Shown here: positions 26,328 through 37,804 of the stretch, one piece after another | Layout: every line of letters begins with the position of its first letter | Numbering within the stretch: the stretch's first letter is position 1 | Source: Coffea arabica | Taxonomy: Eukaryota; Streptophyta; Magnoliopsida; Gentianales; Rubiaceae | Assembly (NCBI RefSeq): GCF_036785885.1 | Contig: NC_092322.1 | Coordinates: forward strand, 36,973,994-37,037,993 | DNA length: 64,000 bases | Direction of reading: 5' to 3' | Notes under the pieces: model-generated | Database searches by the model: none | Seen by the model: only the letters and a program-made list of their open reading frames with translations | What the model was told of the DNA's origin: nothing | Position numbers and translations under genes: made by a program

Positions 26328-27554
26328 GCGTTTCCATCGTTTCGCATTTTTATCCATGATATGATATAACACGAGACTTGCGCGAGAACTACATAAATGG
26401 CTCACAGATAATTCCAATCTCAAAGCAGGCACATTAGACGGGAAGTAAAAACACAAGAAGATAACGTGTCACATACATAAAATGGAGAATAAAGTAGATA
26501 ATAATTGTTTGATCAAGGGAGAAGAACAGAGATGATGGACTATTAAAGATTATGTTTCAATTCCATAAAAAAAAATAAGTACCTTTTGCTGTAGCAAGAA
26601 AAATAAGTAGCAGACCGCAGCAAGCAAAACCTGGAGGAAATTAAGAGACCCAAGAAAAAATTGGTAATAGAAAAATGTCATTTTCAGATAGGAATATTAA
26701 AAAAAGAGTAGCAATAAATGTCACTAAACTGTAAAGAGTACATAAATAAAATGGAGAGAAAAGTAGCTAATAAGTTTTTGATCAAAGGAGAAGAACAAAG
26801 ATGAATGAACTATTAAAGATAATGCTTCATTCCCAATTAAAAAAAGCAAGTACCTTTTGACGCAGAAAAAAAAACAGCAGCTCGTAGACAGCAAAAACCC
26901 AGAGGAAATTAAGAGGGCGATGCAAAAATGGATAATAGGAAAATGTCATTGTTAGATAGGAATAAATACAAAAAAAAAAGCAATAAATGCCACCAAACTA
27001 CAAAGCGTAGATCAAGGGAGAAGAACAGAGATGAATGAACTATTAAAGATTATGTTCCAATTCCAATTAAAAAAAATAAGTACCTAGCCATGAAAAAATG
27101 GGTAATAGGAAAATGTCATTTTTAGATAGGAATATTAAAAAAAGAACAGCAATAAATGTCACTAAATTGCAAGGAGTATATATATAAATAAAATGGAGAG
27201 AAAAGTAGCTAATTGTTATGAAACAATTAAAAGTATGGATGTCCCTTTGTATTCCCAAGAGATTAATTCATGATTTATGACTACATTATGTATAGAAGTT
27301 ACAATCTATAAATCTATTCATGTAGTGGAGAAACCGTTTCATAGGTTTCTTCATATTCTTGTAGTAGTGAGTGTTTAATAGAATTGATGTACCTTTAATC
27401 TTATAGTACCTATATATAGAGGTACATTGACACCCTTTGAGAGGACCTTTGATTTTGTTGAAATATAAGGATATTATTCTCCCTTTCTCTACTCCTTTCT
27501 CTAATACTTCTTCAATTCCTATTGTAGTATCTTCATTTTATTAGTTTTATAACA

Positions 27555-27568
27555 CGTTATCAGCACGA
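27555..27568 (+). other. Copia primer binding site region
   Basis: CGTTATCAGCACGA starts directly after LTR end ACA. It contains the TATCAG core seen in Met-tRNA-type plant primer sites; the exact tRNA is not resolved. Confidence 0.55.
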
Positions 27569-27956
27569 AAGCTCTACTTTTGAGCAAAAAGGTGAAAACG
27601 GAGGCACTACTTTGAACAAAAGTGAAACACAAGATTTTGCCGAAATTCTGCTCGCATTTCTTCAAGTAAATTCTGAGGTAAATTTTTGACACATAAATTT
27701 ATTTCAATTTCTTATGCCTAACATTTGAATGATTGAAAAATACAAGTACCTATTGCTGAGCAATCATTAAACACAAATATATACTGTTTGACATCTTTGA
27801 GATAATATTTCTCCTTTTAATTCTACTTATTTATCTTTAGAATTATTTGTTATAAATACTTATATTCTGATGCATTGAGTTTTGGAGATGCTATTATAGA
27901 AAATCAATTATATTTGAGGATTCATTTGTCTTTTGAAATACTTAAAGAAAAAGATT

Positions 27957-29761
27957 CGACCACCTGAAGATGGTCGTTTTTTTAACAAAAATATTTGGCC
28001 ACTAGAAGATGGTCATTATTTCAAAAGCTTGGTATGATAAATTTACCTATGGCTACAAGAACATAATTCTGCAATTTTCAGAACTACTTCTCAGTTGAAA
28101 TTGTGTCGAAAAAGTTTTACTCATAAGATATATTGAAAATGATATTCTCTACAATTGATTTATCGAATATGCTCCTGTAGTAGTAATATTGAGAGAAAAT
28201 TTGAGAAGTATTATATACTTATTGCATGATAGTTCTAGTTCATTCCCAGAAGTGAATGCAACTAAATTTCAATTTACTAGTTATGGTTGCTGCCACGACT
28301 ATGATTTTGGTAAATATACATTTTATCATGACAAGAGAAAAAGTTACCACTTGAAGTGGGATAATAATGATAAGGACAAGAAAATAAAGGTCCTAAAGAT
28401 AAATGTCCCGAAGTACATTTGACGAATCAAAATTATAATAGCATTTTCACATGGCAAATTTCTTTAAACGCCCTGAAGGTGTATGATGATTGATTTAATT
28501 TATGATAGTAATTGACTTTTCTTCCTGAAGAAGAAATGGATGTTAAATATTTGGGATCAAAGGATTATGATGATGATATTTGTCCCATAAGAATTATGGT
28601 GACAATGATGTGTCTCATTAACAAGTGCTACTATATACACTATATTCCAATGAGCGAGACAAACACAATAAGTGGTAGTGCTTAAGTGATTGAAAACTCC
28701 AGAAGAGCCAATGATATATTTCTCCCTATAGGAGAAAAGTTTATGATAAATGAAACACTACTTTTTACCATGTCTCGAAGAATTTATTGAATTTGAATAT
28801 CCATCGAAATGGATATCAAATTGAGACACTAAATGAGATAATAATATAATTATGTTTAGAAACAAATGAGATAAAGGTTAATTATATCATAATAACCATT
28901 CGAGAGAGAAATGGTTATCGATATAGTTGTTTTCATTCTCATTTGATTTATAATTATCACCTGTAGTAAACCAGAAGTTTACTGATCCCAATGAATATAT
29001 GATTTAACAAAAGTGAGAATATTTGAGAGCCGACAAGTATTTATACACAGCCTCTTTATATTATATATGGCTCCAAAAGAAATTTAAAATTTATGTCGGA
29101 TATGAATCACCTTTTACGATTAAATATCGTAAAATATTGATGGGTGATCTATTGAATGATTTATTTATTCTGATGAGTTACGATTCCTGACATTAGGGGG
29201 GAGGAAAAGATCAACCGAAAGAAAATCATTTTAAAAAATTGAATTTTCTCGATCCTCATACAAAATAATGTGAACTAAAAGTTCAAAAAATTATTCATTT
29301 GCAGAAAACTGCAAACCAATTGTCAGATATATTATCGACTCCAGAAGAGTCATTAAATCAACTATTTCTGCAGAAAATACTCTGGTTAAAATTAATGTCC
29401 CCGAAGGACATGCACAAGTGCTACAAATAAATTTAAGCCCGGCCTACCTAAATAAGGTATAAATTGATTTCAAATATCTCTGGAAATTAAATAAATGTCA
29501 TGACAAAATTCAACCTCTTGAAGAGGTCACTCCTGAAGAGCCAACTCCTGAAGAGAATGAAATCATAGAAAATTTAATTGGAGCCTAATGAAATGTAGCA
29601 CTTGATATTATAGAAGTTGATGAGAATCATGAATCTATATTGGTTGATGGATGTCGGTATAGAAATAATTGTTCAAAGTGGAAAGATACGATCCAATCTG
29701 AATTGGATTTATTGGTTAAAAGAAAAGTTTTTGGACTTATAGTCCAAACACCTGAAGGTGT
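27957..29761. repeat. Dense array of short hairpins with C-N-GAA-G type loops in the Copia interior
   Basis: Examples: 27957-27976 (stem CGACCA/TGGTCG), 27996-28015, 28241-28258 (CATTC/GAATG), 28401-28420 (AAATGT/ACATTT, loop CCCGAAGT), 28468-28482, 28519-28535 (TTCTTC/GAAGAA), 28585-28599, 28719-28737 (TTTCTCC/GGAGAAA), 28790-28822 (14 paired bases, one bulge, CGAA loop), 28893-28919 (9 bp), 28965-28983 (AGTAAAC/GTTTACT, loop CAGAA), 29112-29134 (9 bp), 29271-29285, 29298-29315, 29337-29351 (GACTC/GAGTC, loop CAGAA), 29395-29411 (ATGTCC/GGACAT, loop CCGAA), 29513-29527, 29730-29748 (8 bp) and 29748-29761. Stems differ while loops resemble each other. Some lie in decayed pol codons encoding Pro-Glu-Glu or Pro-Glu-Gly. 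Confidence 0.75.
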
Positions 29762-29793
29762 AAAGCAAGTAGCCCAAGAATTTTTACAAATAT

Positions 29794-30138
29794 TTGGATA
29801 CCAGTGATCCAATATGTCTATGTGTTTTTATCAAGAAAAATGGATCAAATTTTGTGATAATTGTTATATATGTTGATGATCTAAATTTGACTGGAACTCC
29901 TGAAGAGATTCAAAATATTATTGAATATTTGAAGATAGAATTTAAGATCAAAAATTTTGGAAAGACAAAATTCTGTCTTGGTTTACAAATTGAGCATTTG
30001 AAAAGTGAAATTTTTATCCACCAAACTGCATATACCCGGAAGGTATTAAAGCGGTTTTATATGGATAAGGCACATATATTAAGTACTCCAATGGTCGTTA
30101 GATCATTAGATCCTAAAAAGGATCCTTTTAGATCGTAA
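29794..30138 (+). pseudogene. Copia reverse transcriptase fragment
   Basis: The 114-codon open stretch contains the Copia RT catalytic motif (VIIVIYVDDLNLTGT), then FGKTKFCLGLQIEH and the connection to RNase H (STPMVVRSLDPKKDPF). RNase H is absent: soon after a stop the sequence jumps to the region before the purine tract. Upstream, 29520-29790 still shows decayed pol (a TPEGVK-type segment at 29748). It cannot act as an enzyme. Confidence 0.88.
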
Positions 30139-30693
30139 GAGGAAGATGAAGAGATACTTGGTCCTGAAGTACCATATCTCAGTGCAATTGGCGAAGAATA
30201 TAGGAATGCGACGATTAAAAGATCTCAAATAATGTTTGCATCAGGGGGAGAATTAATACACAAGAATAGTGTACTCTTTTTCCTTCACTAGGGTTTTTGT
30301 CCCGATAGATTTTTTCCTGGTAAGGTTTTAACGAGGCATATTCTTTGTGTAATGGACATCCAAGGGGGAGTGTTATGAAACAATTAAAAGTATGGATGTC
30401 CCTTTGTATTCCCAAGATATTAATTCATGATTTATGGCTACATTATGTATAGAAGTTACAATCCATAAATTTATTCATGTAGTGGAGAAACCATTTCATA
30501 GGTTTCTTCATATTCTTGTAGTAGTGGGTGTTTAATAGAATTGATGTACCTTTAATCTTGTAGTACCTATATATAGAGGTACATTGATATCCTTTGAAAG
30601 TACTTTTGTATCTTGTTAAAATATAAGGATATCATTCTCCCTTTCTCTACTCCTTTCTCTAATACTTCTTCAATTCCTATTGTAGTATGTTCA

Positions 30694-32434
30694 TGATAGG
30701 ATGCATTTTAGTAGGTATTTTGGGCATTATTGCACAATTAATTGACTAAATATTCTCCTTAATTGGGTGGATTCTACTGATATTTTATTTTGGGCGCTAA
30801 TTGCAGGAATGGATGCTGAAAAGTGCTTAAATTCAACTTTTAGAAGATTCATCGCACGTGGGACCCGCTTGAGAGATGAAGAAATCTAATTGTAATAGAT
30901 TTTATTTTAATTTTATTTTTATTGGAGGTAGTCTTGTTTTAATTGTGGGAAAAAATCCCTTCCCGAAAAGGTCGGACACAAACGGAGGGAAGTATTTAGA
31001 CTTCCGTAGGGAGGCTTAGGTTAATTATTCCCTTCTTACGTTTTGCTTTGGGGAGGGTGTCTTTGAAAAAAAGAAAACCCTCTGCCCAGCCGCAGCTTTG
31101 TGAGGAGAAAGGCAATTGGCCTTTTTGTTGACTTTGGGGTTGCCATTGGATTTTCTTTCGTTATTCTAAACCATTGGAGAAATCAAACAATCTAAATTGA
31201 ATCTCTCGTATGTATTGCTGGAAAAGAAAGGAAAGAGCCACTGTTGTTGACTTTTCATTGCTTTCCATCCTCTGTTGACTTGAGCAATTGGCTATTCTCC
31301 ATTGACTCAATTAAATTGAAGAAACCAAGCAAAGCAATCTCTCATACGTTTGTGAGGGAAGAAAGGGATCAAAAAGCAGCCGCAATTGTGGACCTTGGGC
31401 ATTGCCTCCCATCTTAGCTTTGACCGAATTGCATTGAGAGTGCGTACCCTCTGTGCGGTGAGAATCGGAAGACACTCGGAAGCGACCAAATCGATGGCTT
31501 TTTCTAACCTCGTCCGCATGGCATGCTCACTAATGGGGAACTAAACACCTAATTCTAGACAAGGGGGCAAGTGATGAATTGGTTCAATTAATACTGTGAG
31601 ATCTAAACCATTATTAATTGCTCTCTTCATTTATTGATATTTACATGTTCCTTGCTCTTAATCGCTATAGCTTTGTGTATGATTAGTTAGTGCGCAATAA
31701 TTAATTATTCACATAGGCTATTTTGCTATATAGGGGTAATTGAATCCGTAATTGTTCATTATCTCTATCCCAGTAGCAACTGGCATAATTGGATTTGTGT
31801 CAGGGGAATATTTGATCTGGCTTAAATAAACCCTCGTAGCGTGTTTGTTAGTTAGGATTGGGTCTTTCTAATTTTTAATGCAACCTAGAAATTAAATCCT
31901 ACGGTCGTACCTAGGGTTGTTTTTGGGTTAGAGAAATAGCTAACGGTCGTACGTTAGCTATCGATAAATTAAGGAAGGGTTGGTTGTTTATCGCGTGCAT
32001 GACAACTATAACCAATCTATTAATAAATGTTGGGATAATTTTTGCATCAATGATCAGTGCATGAACCATTTCTGAAGTGCACCCTTGGCTAGAGTTTCTC
32101 TTAGTTATTTCTTTTAATTAATAATTTTCTGCATTTAATTTATTTAGTTGGCATTTGATACCAAAACCTCCATTTAATCCTGATTTGAAAAGAAACAAAA
32201 TATCTCGCTAGTCCCTGAGGAGACGACCCTGCTTACCACTGTCTACTAGTTAGGGAATTCAGTTAAATAATTAATTCAGGTATATCGGATTAAGCAAACT
32301 CTTCGGGAATAGGGTGAATTAAGTAACCCATTGCACACCTAGAGTCCCTGCTCCAGTACTCGAATTGATTACTGACTGTTTCAGGTGGTAGTTAGGATTT
32401 ATTTATTATTATTGCACAGGTTCGGCACCTGTCA
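30694..32434 (+). mobile_element. Solo LTR (Gypsy, related to the 33886-41813 family) inside the Copia right LTR
   Basis: The 1741 bp unit starts TGATAGGATGC and ends GGCACCTGTCA, with a perfect GTTCA duplication (30689-30693 and 32435-32439). It has no coding domain. Several blocks match the reverse complement of the LTRs at 33886 and 40373 (for example the GTGTCAGGGG region and the CCGTAATTGTT region), so it belongs to a related family in opposite orientation. Without it the Copia right LTR matches the left LTR. Confidence 0.88.
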
Positions 32435-33885
32435 GTTCATTTTATTAGTTTTATAACACTAATAAGTGTTTGTTCAAAGGAGAAGAACAAAGATGAATGA
32501 ACTATCAAAGATAATGCTTCGATTCCAATAAAATAAAATAAAATAAAGCAAGTACCTCTTGCTGCAGCAAGAAAAATAAGCAGCAGCTCGTAGACAGGAA
32601 AACCTAGAGGAAATTAAGAGGGACATGCAAAAATGGACAATAGAAAAATGTCATTGCCACATAGGAATAAATACAAAAAAAAAGAATAGCAATAAATGCA
32701 ACCAAATTGCAAAGTGCAGAAACAATAGCAGTAAATAAATAAATGAGACCAAGAAAAAGTGGGAAATAGAAAAATGTCATTTTCAGATAGAAATATTAAA
32801 AAAAGAGCAGCAATACATGTCACTAAACTGCAAAGGGCACATAAATAAAATGGAGAGAAAAGTAGCTAATAAGTTTTTGATCAGAAGAGAAGAACAAAGA
32901 TGAATGAACTATTAAAGATAATGCTTCAATTCCAATTAAAAAAAATCAAGTACCTTTTGACGTAGCAAGAAAAATAAGCAGCAGCTCGTAGACAGAAAAA
33001 ACCTGGAGGAAATTAAGTGGGTCATGCAAAAATGGATAATAGGAAATGTCATTGTCAAATAGGAATAAATACAAAAAAAAAAAAAAGAATAGAAGTAAAT
33101 GCCACCAAACTGCAAAGCGTAGATCAAGGGAGAAGAACAGAGATGAATGAACTATTAAAGATTATATTCCAATTCCAATAAAAAAAAAATAAGTACCTAG
33201 CTATGAAAAAATGGGTAATAGGAAAATGTCATTTTCAGATAGGAATATAAAAAAAAAAGAACAGTAATAAATGTCACTAAATTGCAAGGAGTATACACAT
33301 AAATAAAATGGAGAGAAAAGTAGCTAATAAGTGTTTGTCCAAAGGAGAAGAACAAAGATGAATGAACTATCAAAGATAATGCTTCGATTCCAATCAAAAA
33401 AAAAAAAAAAAAAAAGCAAGTACCTCTTGCTGCAGCAAGAAAAATAAGCAGCAGCTCGTAGATAGCAAAACCTGGAGGAAATTAAGAGGGACATGCAAAT
33501 ATGGATAATAGGAAAATGTCATTGTCACATAGGAATAAATAAAAAAATAGCAATAAATGCAACCGAACTGCAAGTGTAGAAACAATAGCTTTAAATAAAT
33601 AAATGAATATGAATATGACCAAGAAATCACACGAAGCATACAAACGCGGGAGAAAAAATAGGGGAAAAGAGTCTCTAACAAAAGCAAAAGCAATGTTTCA
33701 GCAGGAAAGCCAACAAAAAGAACAGAGGCAACAAAAGAATTGGACAAAAGGAAAGTAAAAAATCGAACTTCAAACAATAAGAGACGACAATGCAATGAGA
33801 ATGAAATATGATTGAACAAAGAGAATCATATAAAACAAAAAAAAATGCAAAAGCAATACTAATAAGAGTAAAAAAAAAAAAACAG

Positions 33886-35325
33886 TGATAAGTGTCGGGT
33901 CTGTGCAATAATAAAAACCTACTCAACTAAAGTTAATTTTTGTAAATAGTGGTAAGCAGTGTCGAATCCATAGGGACTGGGGATAAATGTTTCTTTTCAA
34001 ATCTACAGTAACAAAGAGGGTGTTTTTGTGCAAAAGGTGACAATCAAAGAAATTCAAATAAAATCTAAGAAACTACTAAAAATTAAATAACAATTTACTA
34101 AAATCAAATGAATAATAATTAAGGCTCTAGCCAAGAAATAACTTCAGCAATGGTTCACCTGATTGATCATCGATGGACAAGCATTTCCAATTATTTATTA
34201 ATAAATAGGTTATAACTGCCAAACAAGCGATGACAGTCAACCTTTCCTTACTATGTCGGTGATTAAGGTACGCCTGTTAATCACTGCTCTAATTGAGAAA
34301 AAATCCTAAGTACGCCTGCAAGATTTAATTCCCTAATTGCCTTACGTATTAGAGGAGCCCTATTCTAATCAAATAACGCACTACCAGGGTTATTTCAGAT
34401 TAGCCCGTGTATCCCCCTGACACAAACCTAATCATGCCAGTTGTCACTATTTCAAGGCAATTAAACAATTACGGATTTAATGCCCTAATTGACAATAGAT
34501 TATCAAATCAACTAATTATCTGGATCCACGACAATCAATTAATTAAATAATCATGAATACTGCAATCAAGGGATATGCGAATACCAATAAATAAAAGAAA
34601 AGTATAAAATTAAATCGATCTCATAATTTTTAGGCGAGCCAAAACCTCTGTTGTTCCTTGACTAGAGTGAAGAAATTAGTTCATATTTGACGCGAAAAAC
34701 CCATACAAAATTGCAGAGAGAGTCGCGGCCATTGTTGCTGATTCATGAGAGTTCAACTTGTTCCAATCAAGAAGGTAAGCGAGATACAGAAAGTTATCAA
34801 TTGGGTTTCGCTTGTCTTCAACATACGAAGAGAAAAGCTACTATAAAGCTAACAAGGAAAAGTCCAAAGTTAGGCTCCAGGGAATGATTCAATTCATCCC
34901 AATTGCCTCCTGACATCCGATAGCCAATGCTATCAAGAGTCCCTACTAACACATCATGAAGAAAAGTCAAAGGGAAGCGATCTAATCTATAGTCTCTACT
35001 ACTCTAATGCTTTTTCTAATTGCTCTCTACGAATTGCCCCCTTCGGCGGCTCTACAGAGGAAGAAGAGAAGCCCTCCTCGTCCTTCCCTCTTCAGCAATT
35101 ACTAAAATGGACAAAAGTTTTTCTTTGCCAACAATGCTCCTGGGATAAACTCTGTGGCTTGGACTCCTTTCCTATTAAATTTGGCACTTGTTATCATATT
35201 TTCGTTCTACTCCCTGAAATAAATGTAAAATACCAAAAGTGAGTAGAATTTAATAATTAATCCCCATCGGGTCAGGTAATAGGGGAAATTAATAATAAAA
35301 TAAATGATAAAATTGTAACCTATCA
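33886..35325 (-). repeat. 3' LTR of the non-autonomous Gypsy element
   Basis: It aligns almost base for base with 40373-41813. High identity with few changes implies a relatively young insertion compared with its surroundings. Confidence 0.92.
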
Positions 35326-37800
35326 ATTTCCCCCACACCTAAATCATGCTTGTCCTCAAGCATAAGAACAGCAAATAAACACCAATATTTGGCAATGGCT
35401 ATTGCTCTATCTACCATATTGCCAAGATACCAAGAAAACCATATATCAAGCGTCAGTGATCAAAATCCGAGAAACATCACCCCGGTTAGCTTCTAAACCA
35501 CAAACCCTTTCAATTCCGGATTAACTAATCTAAGAAAAAGGAATGATGCACAACATTTATCAACAAATGGTCCAAATATTAACCAAAATCTCAACATTAA
35601 ATCCATAAGTCGGCAAGCTGACTTCTATCACACACTAACACAGCCTATACTCTCTTTTTTCATTATTTATTTTTTCCCTTTTTTTTTGTTTTAAAAAAAT
35701 ACAAAAGACTTAGTCTCCAGCCATTGGGGCCTTTTGACGCGAGCTCCAACATTTGTCGGATGAAGTAACATGATTACTCAACTCCTATCGCCACTCGACC
35801 ACATACTCATAGCAATTACTACTTTTTGACGCGAAAATTGACACTTTTGATGAAGATCCCCGGTTACTCGGTAGTAAAGACTAGTAGAGTACAGTCAATT
35901 CTTATTCACGGCTAAATAACACAAAAAACTCAATATAACACAAAAATCAAAAGAAAATTTGCATCAGCTAACCTCATTTTCAAACATGGAGAGCTAAGCT
36001 TAATAACCAGACTAATTCACGTGAAAATGCCAACAATCATTCCCTATGCTTAGGAAAGTTAATCCAGAATTATAAAAGTCACATAGTTTTCGATATTCGC
36101 CCAAGAGATATTCTTAGACTCAACCACGTCCACTTGATACACTTTCATTACTAAAATTTGACAAAAGTAGAAATAGAGGCAATAATCCAATATCAAACCT
36201 TGGTATGCACATACGAGCTAATCACTAAAAAGAAAGAAAGAAAATGAATGAAAGGTAGGCAAATAACAAACTAAAAATAAAGAAAGAAAGAAAACATCTA
36301 AAAACTCAAAACTAAAGACACTAGCACCATAACTGCTCTCCCCATACCTAAATCCTACAATGTTCTCGATGGAGGAAACAAAGCAATTTAAAGCGAAGAG
36401 GACAACGAAACTTCCTTCTCAAGTGGCTAAGGGATAGGCGGGAACGGTGGAGGGAAACCGATGTAATGGAAGTACGCGGCCAAGTTCTAAGACATCATAA
36501 CTCAATTCAACCAACAAATGCAAAACTCTGTCCACCCAAAATCTCAACAAATGGCTCCAGTTGGCCAGTTAATGCCTTAACTCAGAATCAGCAATTTCAA
36601 CAATGACAGCTTAGATATTTGACAATAATAACTCAGCCAACCAAATAGAGGTACCCAATTAAGGTCCAATTACCCCACCAGTACTACTGGTGTAGCAAAT
36701 AACGGAAAAGAAATCACACACGACCAATACCAAGTCACTGATAAACCAAAATAACAACTAACACTGCCAACAATTGAGAATCGAGTTACAAATACCTCCA
36801 CTGGTCGTCGAGGGAAGGAGCGGATGACGTGCGAAGTAGCCGCGCAATGGGCTACCGCGACTGACTGCTACTGCTGGGGCTGTTGGCGGCGGCAGCCGCA
36901 GGAGAGAAAGAGAGAGAGACGCGCAAGGGAGCTGCAATGATTGCCCAAGTGAGAGGAACGGCGGCAAGGTGGTGGCCAGGAGGCGGCGTGCTCTTGCGTG
37001 GCGAGATAGAGGAGCGACCGAGGCTGAGGTCGCGCTCTTGGTGGCCGGCCATGGGCTACGGGTGGCGGATGAGGAGGTGGTGGCGATGGAAGGGCTTTGG
37101 GTGACACAGAGGAGAATAGGGGAGAAGAAAAGAAGAAAAAAGCAAGAAAACAGAGAGAAAAGAAAGAAAAAGAAAAGAGAAAAAAGAAAAAAGAAAAACA
37201 AAATACTTTGTTTTTTCAAATTTTTTGTGTGTTTGGTTTTTTTTTTTTTGTTAAATAAAAATTTGTACTTTGGAAATCTAAGCTATGATGAAATTTTTTT
37301 ATTTATTTTTTGATTTTTTTTTTTGTAAATTTTATTTTTGAAATTCAAAATTAGAGATTAACAGAAATTCAATAACTGTTCTTGAATTTTTTGAATACTT
37401 ACCTTTCCCGCGAACGTGACGTGAGCACGTAATGAAGGCACGGAATGAGGAGCTCTCCAGGTTACTTGACGGGGGCACGCCATGAGGACAAGAACCCCTT
37501 CTGATGAATCTGACCATGAGCTCTTCATGGGACTTGACGCGGGCACGTCAAGGGGATCGAAACCCTTTTTACTAAGCACAAGGAAATCGCACTGTGCCAC
37601 GCGCCCAGTTGACGCGGGCGCGTCATGTCAGAGGGATGCCTATAAATTATTAAAAACGAAAATTGAAGCAAAAAATCAGTCAAATCCAAGAAAAAACATA
37701 TTTAAACTATCAAACAAAATCGAACAAACGACTAAGAGAAATTGGGTTGCCTCCCAATGAGCGCCTTTCTTTAATGTCTTTGACTAGACATTGAATACCA
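35326..37800 (-). other. Non-coding 3' interior of the Gypsy element with TGACGCG motifs
   Basis: No RT or integrase motif is seen. It holds a homopurine run near 37118-37200, a GC-rich stretch (36830-37100) with overlapping open frames of low-complexity composition, and four spaced TGACG...CGTCA-like near-palindromes at about 37414, 37465, 37530 and 37608. TTGACGCG also occurs near 35738 and 35828, and in the LTR near 34688. Confidence 0.7.
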
Positions 37801-37804
37801 CTCT

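Larger units (their letters stand above)
20401..26357 (-). pseudogene. Helitron Rep/PIF1-type helicase gene, broken
   Basis: The probable start is ATG 26357. The N-terminus (26073-26357) holds two 23-residue repeats. The next parts are at 25832-26056 (Ser-rich linker), 24413-25306 (zinc-binding CQYCGAKKFH and Helitron N-terminal region), an intron near 24356-24447, then 22202-24350 with Rep (KYGKPDIFLTMTCNP, two-Tyr motif VKYLYKYIFKGHD) and the helicase Walker A (GLGGTGKTFLYRSLL). After the hAT insertion it continues with Walker B (LFLWDEASM, 21417-21665), GDFCQTLPV (21214-21483), and the final helicase motifs (TINKAQAQTLDYVG, LYVAFSRAK, 20401-20904). In-frame stops occur near 24236 and at 22202-22204, and frames change near 21480 and at the HUH site. 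In a live element it nicks, transfers and unwinds DNA. Confidence 0.88.
27214..32458 (+). mobile_element. Copia LTR retrotransposon, internally deleted
   Basis: LTRs at 27214-27554 (341 bp) and 30371-32458 (342 bp once its own insertion and TSD are removed) start TGTTATGAAAC and end TTATAACA. A perfect CTAAT duplication flanks the element (27209-27213 and 32459-32463). CGTTATCAGCACGA follows the left LTR in the primer-site position, and CAAGGGGGAG (30361-30370) is the purine tract. The internal part is only 2.8 kb: gag and most of pol are missing or decayed, leaving an RT C-terminal piece. It inserted into the Helitron tandem array. Confidence 0.92.
26461..33600 (-). repeat. Degenerate tandem array upstream of the Helitron coding region, about 200-400 bp units
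   Basis: The core GAAGAACAAAGATGAATGAA recurs at about 26520, 26789, 27019, 32479, 32889, 33130 and 33344, with shared flanks (TCATT-rich stretches, AGCAGCAGCTCGTAGACAG, AAATGGAGAGAAAAGTAGC). The Copia element splits the array. 32459 onward and 33325 onward match closely, so there is also a higher-order repeat of about 866 bp. On the minus strand nearly every unit contains AGGTACTT, a good splice-donor-like site. It lies in the Helitron 5' non-coding region. Confidence 0.8.

Noticed and set aside
28189-28422. 77-codon open frame in the Copia interior
   Set aside because: No gag or integrase motif can be read; it overlaps the hairpin array and is probably decayed coding sequence.
26461-33600. 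Possible centromeric-type satellite
   Set aside because: Units vary from 210 to 410 bp, are few, and lie inside a defined Helitron upstream of its gene.
33197-33926. Phe/Leu/Tyr-rich minus-strand open frames resembling membrane proteins
   Set aside because: They run through A-rich tandem repeats and shift between repeat copies; no conserved start or domain.
36758-37219. Overlapping long open frames on both strands in a GC-rich/GA-rich part of the Gypsy element
   Set aside because: Low-complexity composition (Arg/Gly or Ser/Pro/Phe runs) open in several frames at once; no domain, and the region is the non-coding interior of a retrotransposon.
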